Below are positions 58,585-64,000 of a stretch of DNA of 64,000 bases, piece by piece; the first letter of the stretch is position 1, and every line of letters starts with the position of its first letter. The position numbers and the translations under genes were made by a program. The notes under the pieces were generated by a model. The model was not told the DNA's origin, did not search any database, and saw only the letters and a list, made by a program, of their open reading frames with translations. Source of the DNA: Liolophura sinensis (taxonomy: Eukaryota; Mollusca; Polyplacophora; Chitonida; Chitonidae); NCBI RefSeq assembly GCF_032854445.1, contig NC_088300.1:25093608-25157607 (forward strand). The letters are read 5' to 3'.

Positions 58585-61500
58585 ATGTCCGAGGGATCCG
58601 AACAACTGCCGTGCTTGGCGGACATCCAGCAGGCGCACGAGCGTATCCGGCCGTATATCCACAGAACTCCAGTGTTTACGTCCACCACGGCGGACGCTCG
58701 CTGTGAGCGGAAGGCCTTCTTTAAGTGCGAGAATCTTCAGAAGACTGGTTCCTTCAAGGCCCGCGGAGCGCTGAACGCGGTACGTCGAAATTGCAGTCAA
58801 TAATTCACATTCACCTTTGTAGAAAATACCTGTTAAGTTAATGAGAATGTGTATATCCGTGATATGATCTAGTAATTTGCTTTTAAATTTGATGTTGTAC
58901 TTATCTTTTTGTTTATTGATAAATGCTAAAACACCGGACAACCCTTCCATCAGCAAGTATTTCGAAACCACTCGGCTCTGGCTTGTAGCAATAAATGCTC
59001 CCTTAAAAAAACATAGGCCACGTCGTACGGTGAAATAATCTTGAGTATACACCACCAAAGACTAATCGAATAAATGAATGAATAAATAAACAAATAAATA
59101 AATGTAATAGTGTAAGCTCTCGAATTGATGCGCGCTTTAGGGTATTGTGGATTATTTGCTCTTTCTACCAGCAAGACATTGGCCAACTTCTTTTTGATAT
59201 GAACAGGTTATGGTGATATTTATTTTTTTTGTCATTTTTCACAGGTGTTACGTCTCAAGGAGAAGTCTGGTGACAAATCAAAAGTGGTAAGAAGATGTCC
59301 TAACAAAAAATCTATATACAAGCCGACCGATTCGGCGGCCTGTTGGTTATAGCGTCCGCCTCGACGTCGGAAGACCCTGGGATCAAATCCGGTTCGGGTC
59401 ATATCGAAGTCTTTAAAAATGATAGTTGCTATTGCCTCACCAGGAGCTCAGAACTGAGAGACTGGAGCAAGGAAACATGGCTGATTGTCACGGTGTCGGT
59501 ATAATGTGACTGGGTGGGGTGACATGTCTGCTGTCTTCGTCATGATACTTCAGAGGCAGCACTTCAGAGCCACAAGAAGACACATTACATGTATACACAC
59601 CTAATTACTCCTCGTCGTCATATAACAGAAAAATTACATACATACATGTATGTGTGCTAATCGAATCCAATCTGGAAGCTCTTATTATTTTTGAAGACGT
59701 CAATATTGAAACGAAAGAAGAAAAACTGGACTCAGTGGTCTGAGTTTTCCGCTGACAAAAGTATTTGTCTGTTTTTGGCGACATTTACCACGCAAGGCTA
59801 TGGATACGTTTATAAACAGTTTGAGTATAAATGTTCACCCAACAAGTCTGTCGTAATTTGAATACTGAAATGGATAACACACTTGAGAAAGCGCATGATC
59901 TAGACACGTCACCAAATCCACAAATATAGTCATTCGACTAACAATATACTGAATGCTAGGATTTCCCTCACAGAAAGAAAATTATGGTGATACTTCACAT
60001 TATGGCCCAGCAGAAGTGCAACAGCAAATTTGATTCTTCTGAGGTGTGCTGACATTTTATCAACACCTTGTTTCATATTATAAGAGCCTCCGTAACCGAG
60101 GGGGTTGGCACGCCAGTCCGGTGCAATGACCCAGGAGTCTCCCACCAATGCAGTCACTGTGAGTTTAAATTCGTGGGAAGGTCTGGCAACAACCTACGGG
60201 TTGTCGTGGGTTCCCCCGGGCTGTGCCCGGTTTCTTCCCATCATAATGCTGGCCGCCGTCGTATAATTGAAATATTCTTGAGCACGGCGTAAAACACCAA
60301 TAAAATAAATAAGTAAATAAATAAATAAATAAGTAAATAAATAAATAAATAAATCTTTCATATCATTCAAAGGATTCAAATAAATAAAATATTGCAGAAT
60401 ACAATTTGAATATCATGTGTAATATAAGGTTGAATAGGATATATCACTCAACGTTTCACGTGGGTATGCTTTTAGCTCTCATTCCAGTAATATGTATGAA
60501 ATTTAAATCTCTGTGTATCCGATTGAATGTTGACGTTTTAGATCACCCACAGCAGCGGTAACCACGCACAAGCTCTTGCCTGGGCGGCTAACATGGCGGG
60601 TATCCCGTGTACCGTCGTAGTCCCTAACAACACTCCTATCACCAAGATAAACGCCATGAAGTCTTACGGAGCAAACGTGGTACTGTGTGAGCCGACAGTT
60701 GAAGGAAGGTATGTGAATATCGGATACAAAGATGCTCCCTAACTCCGCTCTCTGTGAAGCAGTCAGAGAAAGCTCTATGAGCCAAAGATATTCCAAAACA
60801 ACTCTTGGTTATGCAAAACAAGTTTGGGTTTGGTAGTGGGCCTAATCACTTTAACTTGTCAGCTTAGCGATAGCATTCAGACCTAAGAGGATGATTCTAG
60901 CTCCAGACCCAAAGGCCTGTCGAGCGAAATCGATATAAGTTAAGCATTTAACCTTCGCATGTCTCCGAAAAAAAAAACAGTGGTTAAATAGGATCACGAA
61001 GCCTTGTTAACTAAGTTAGCCTTCAGTGTTTTACTCAAATCAAATTGCATCGACCATTGCTCTAAACAGAGCAGCTTATTTTTTTGTGTTTTCAAGAAGT
61101 CCTTCGGTTGCATTCTGAAAATAGATATTTTGCTTTATGCTCAGCTGGGCACCACGAGTTCAGTCTCGACCTAACCTCTTTCCAGACGATAATGAAACCG
61201 TGCATGTATTAAACATGTTAATTATACTCAAATCAAATTGCACCGACGTTTAGTTAGACTACAGTCTCCTTAAACTTGTCGCTCATATTCAGCTTTTAGT
61301 CGTATTTCAGTATTGTGAATTAAAAAAAGTATTTTAATTGTATTTTCTTTGCAATAATATGGACGCCCAACATATCAATGTGTAGAGCTTGTGTTACGTG
61401 TCACGAAGAAAAGGCAATTTTGACAGTTAATACCACTGATTTTACAGAGAGCTGCTTTTAGCTGACAAGTTAACATAAACATACTATTGTAACCTTTATT

Positions 61501-63235
61501 TCGCAAAAACCTTCGGACATATTTTTGGAATCTAATTTTTAGCGTTGCATTGAGTTGTTCCTCTTAATATTCCAGCTCTCAACTTTGAAAGAGGTAAAAA
61601 TGGATCTAATATCATCCCTCATTGTACTTCTTTTAAAATAGCCATGTAACATCGTCCTTGCACTTGTGGACTGCATAACCTGGGGACGACACTCAAATTC
61701 ATAATGGACATAATCTAATATTAATGGGCAAGGCAATGTTTCGCGGGCAAATCAGTCAGAGGTGAAAACGTACAGATGTTAAACATTTCTCTCTCTGACC
61801 CACCAAAAGGACCCCCCCCCCCCCACTCCCCTCACTTCCAGCCTCTTTTACTTGCTAACGCGGAACAGTTGTGTAAGATAAGTAACGAGTCGGCCTGGAT
61901 TTTCGATCACTGCACCACAAATAGAAAGATATCCCTTTTCACACGTCTCCGGGTCCATCGGCTACAAGCTGCAGGCAGTGAGAGGCGTGTGCTAAAAATA
62001 GCTCTCCTAGAATATACACTGAAATATTTACCGTTAGCTCGAACTCTCCATTATCGGACCTCAGTACAACGGATGTCCTCAAACATCTGTTGGCCAGATC
62101 TCATTCGATTTCAAATAAACATCTCTATTCGAATCTGCCTATTTCCATCGAAGCAACACTTTCTTCATGGCTGACAACTTGGTTGCTAGGATGTGGTTGC
62201 GGTTCAGGTCCCAGCACCTTTATCAGATGGAATGGGTACGATAATACACCCAAATGTTGTTGCCCACGTGAAAAGTGCGTTTTTTTTCTGTAATCCAAAA
62301 TGTCATATATTGTACTATTTTCCAGCTGGCACTTCAGCGTTCTTGGAGCTTAAATCAGCCGGTGATGCATTTACACAACGATGTCTTTCTTACGGTTGTA
62401 GTAATATGTAGGAGATATTTACTGGAAACAAATTACCACTCAGATCAAAATGGTTCTCCTTCCCATCATAACGACCCAAACTTGAGAATCTTCGTTTTGT
62501 ATTTTTTACCATTATATATTTGATCGGACGCAAATGAGTACTAATTATCATCAGTAACAGAACAATGGGCTGTTGATGAATCATCTGTCATGGACGTCGT
62601 ATGAAACCCTGGACATTCTGGTGTATTTATTGATTGATTTATTCATTTGGTGATTTACACCATATTACGTAATATATAACAGTTCACTTATGCCATAACA
62701 CTCAGATATATAAAGCAAGCTGGTCAGATAAAAAAAAACTCCCTCCTAGCGAGGTAGCCTACACGACAAACATCCTGACGTAAAGCTGCTGCCGGGAGGG
62801 AGGTTGGGGGTAGCTGGATACGGACACACGGCCTTTTCTGTTTAGCGGTAGTCTTCTCTTAGGAGAACCCTTTAGCCCAGCGAGGAACTGTGTCACTAGT
62901 CATTGCCACAACTGAAGGATGAGACAGCATTTAATAATCAGCAAATTATCAACAGTTCTTCCCGTTCCCGTTATCCTACAATCTGTACTCTTAACACTGT
63001 TAAGAATCTACCCTCAGGCATATTTCGTCGACAAAAATAACAGTAGAAGGTGTGCGGATACCCTTGCTTGACATTATAGTGAATACCAAATACTAAACGT
63101 ATTTCCGTGTGTCTCAAGGTTTGTATTATTTTGTCTTTTTTCTATTTTAGAAAGGGCACATGTGACAGGTTGGCTGCGGAACAAGGCGCAACTTACATTT
63201 CCTCCTGTGACCATTTCGACATTGTTTCTGGCCAG
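58585..63235 (+). CDS. SRR: Serine racemase / threonine dehydratase family enzyme, first four exons, 3' partial
   Basis: This is a PLP-dependent fold-type II enzyme. Family members racemise L-serine to D-serine, or deaminate serine or threonine; some invertebrate members act on aspartate. Exons are 58585-58779, 59245-59286, 60542-60708 and 63151-63235, giving 163 residues in frame. The start ATG has A at -3 and yields an N-terminus of the usual family length. HERIRPYIHRTPVFTS and FFKCENLQKTGSFKARGALN carry the PLP lysine at K58 (human K56). Exon 3 carries THSSGNHAQAL, the phosphate/substrate loop with the serine equivalent to human S84. Exon 4 ends ...DIVSGQ, matching the family VIAGQGT region that continues beyond the window. 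The loop before it reads SSCDHF where human has HPNQEP. The product could therefore be a divergent paralogue, and substrate cannot be decided. About half the protein is missing to the right. Confidence 0.9.
58935..59103 (+). repeat. SINE tail remnant, family 1
   Basis: GTCGTACGGTGAAATAATCT, TGAGTATACACCACCAAAGA and an (AATA/AATG)n tail ending near 59103 correspond to the SINE 3' end. It lies in intron 1 of the SRR-like gene. Confidence 0.5.
59327..59650 (+). mobile_element. tRNA-derived SINE, family 2
   Basis: The head has TGTTGGTTATAGCGTCCGCC and the B-box-like GGGATCAAATCCGG, resembling a tRNA with a different anticodon arm from family 1. The middle includes AGCTCAGAACTGAGAGACTG and ATAATGTGACTGGGTGGGGT. 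The 3' end is CTCGTCGTCATATAACAGAA. A decayed relative lies at 44287. It lies in the SRR-like intron 59287-60541. Confidence 0.75.
60084..60355 (+). mobile_element. tRNA-derived SINE, family 1, near full length
   Basis: Head GCCTCCGTAACCGAGGGGGT, CACCAATGCAGTCACTGTGA, conserved middle and TTGAGCACGGCGTAAAACAC, with a tail of more than 50 bp of AAATA/AGTA units. The short flanking repeat TTTCATAT occurs at 60071-60078 and 60356-60363. It lies in the SRR-like intron 59287-60541. Confidence 0.82.
60709..63150 (+). other. Large intron of the SRR-like gene
   Basis: This 2.4-kb GT-AG intron has no supported gene. It holds the C13 run and a reverse SINE tail remnant (about 62622-62690: TTTATTGATTGATTTATTCA, then GTGATTTACACCATATTACG). 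The rest shows nothing I can name. Confidence 0.6.
61812..61824. repeat. Poly(C) run of 13
   Basis: A 13-base C homopolymer followed by ACTCCCCTC, within the SRR-like intron 60709-63150. The length is likely to be uncertain. Confidence 0.85.
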
Positions 63236-63454
63236 GTAGGTAGAAATCAGTTAAATACAAGATGTATTGGGATTCGTCACTTGGGTACTGATCTTTTCTC
63301 TGTATCTTTTCCATATATCAGATTGGTACTGGTAGATGTCATTTAGAAAGAAATTTATGTAATAATCAGGGAGCTAGCAGAGGTTTATTTGTCAGGTGGC
63401 GTCCGAAAGGTTTGACACATTGAACATACAGAACCATGTGTGAAAAAGCCAAAA

Positions 63455-64000
63455 TGGTGATTCTTAAGTTCGGCAGCCGTGCACAGCCCCATGGAAAGTG
63501 GAAAGTACCCTAAAATCAGTTTTATCGGTCAAGATTGCGTACGAGGATGAAACTTATTTCACACATTCTCATGACAACCTCATCTCTAAAGGTCAATTCT
63601 TAAGTTCCCAGCCCAAGAATAAAGCGTCTTATGAACGGCCTAATTAACGCTAATTGTTACTGTTATCTGTCATGTCGCGTACGAGGAAATATTTTAACCA
63701 AGAGATAACTGAGATGTGGTAATTATAAAATGGTAATTCTCAAGTTCCAACTCCATGCAAAAATCCATTTAAGAACGGGTCAAAGGTCAATATTTGGCCT
63801 ACATTACCTTAAAACCAGGGTATCGGTCACAAATGAGTACGAGGATGTATTTTTATATATTCCTCATGACAACCTGATCACTAAAAACCAATTCTTCAGT
63901 AAATAATTCTTAAGCTTATGTAATAAAACACAAATGAACGTCAATTAGGATTTTTCCTGTGTCCGGCTGGATACGAGTAAGGTACCTTGTAGATATATTG
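63455..64000. repeat. Degenerate tandem repeat, period about 140-155 bp, running off the window
   Basis: ATTCTTAAGTTC-type motifs begin at 63460, 63596, 63736 and 63891. TACGAGGA motifs occur near 63539, 63679 and 63838, with a weaker TACGAG near 63972. CTCATGACAACCT occurs at 63569 and 63853. The order is constant, so at least 3.5 units are present. They lie in the fourth intron of the SRR-like gene. Confidence 0.7.

Noticed and set aside
58477-59058. 193-codon open frame on the - strand
   Set aside because: It lies antisense to the first exon of the SRR-like gene and a SINE tail, and shows no recognisable domain.
60301-60355. Short direct repeats (AAATA units) considered as a CRISPR-like array
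   Set aside because: This is the simple-sequence tail of a SINE. There are no spacers, and the genome is eukaryotic.

Overview
The window is animal genomic DNA: AT-rich, with small exons joined by GT-AG introns, tRNA-derived SINEs and a long (TA)n microsatellite. Two split genes lie on the + strand. The SINE tails, which read GTAAAACACCAATC followed by (AAATAA)n, suggest a lophotrochozoan, most likely a mollusc. This species-level guess rests on recalled repeat style, not on a search.

Positions 58-45224 hold 55 consecutive coding exons of BIRC6 (BRUCE/Apollon), the giant inhibitor-of-apoptosis protein that is also an E2/E3 ubiquitin ligase. The gene is already open at the left edge, so the N-terminal part is outside the window. 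The exons I placed total 14,463 nt, exactly 4,821 codons including the stop. They cover the propeller with the inserted BIR zinc finger, three beta-sandwich regions, the long helical arch, a ubiquitin-like segment and the C-terminal UBC domain with its catalytic cysteine. A 3' UTR of about 2.1 kb follows. One intron (6132-6632) is GC-AG. The exon after it (6633-6852) carries two 1-nt indels that cancel each other and put a highly conserved stretch out of frame.

From about 47.3 to 58.6 kb is an 11-kb intergenic stretch in which I see no convincing gene. It holds a CRE-type palindrome block, a G-rich hairpin, the (TA)n tract and a 5'-truncated SINE with perfect target-site duplications.

From 58585 to the right edge are the first four coding exons of a PLP-dependent serine racemase / threonine dehydratase family enzyme (SRR-like). 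The gene continues beyond the window. Its lysine and SSGNH motifs are intact, but the loop equivalent to human residues 152-157 is unusual. The window ends in a degenerate tandem repeat of about 140-155 bp in the following intron.

Introns contain at least two SINE families, many decayed SINE tails and one 153-bp Harbinger-like MITE. I found no CRISPR array, bacterial mobile element, rRNA or functional tRNA gene, and no sign of an undescribed multi-gene system. The most interesting points are the compensating indels in BIRC6, the altered SRR loop, the MITE and the terminal satellite-like repeat.
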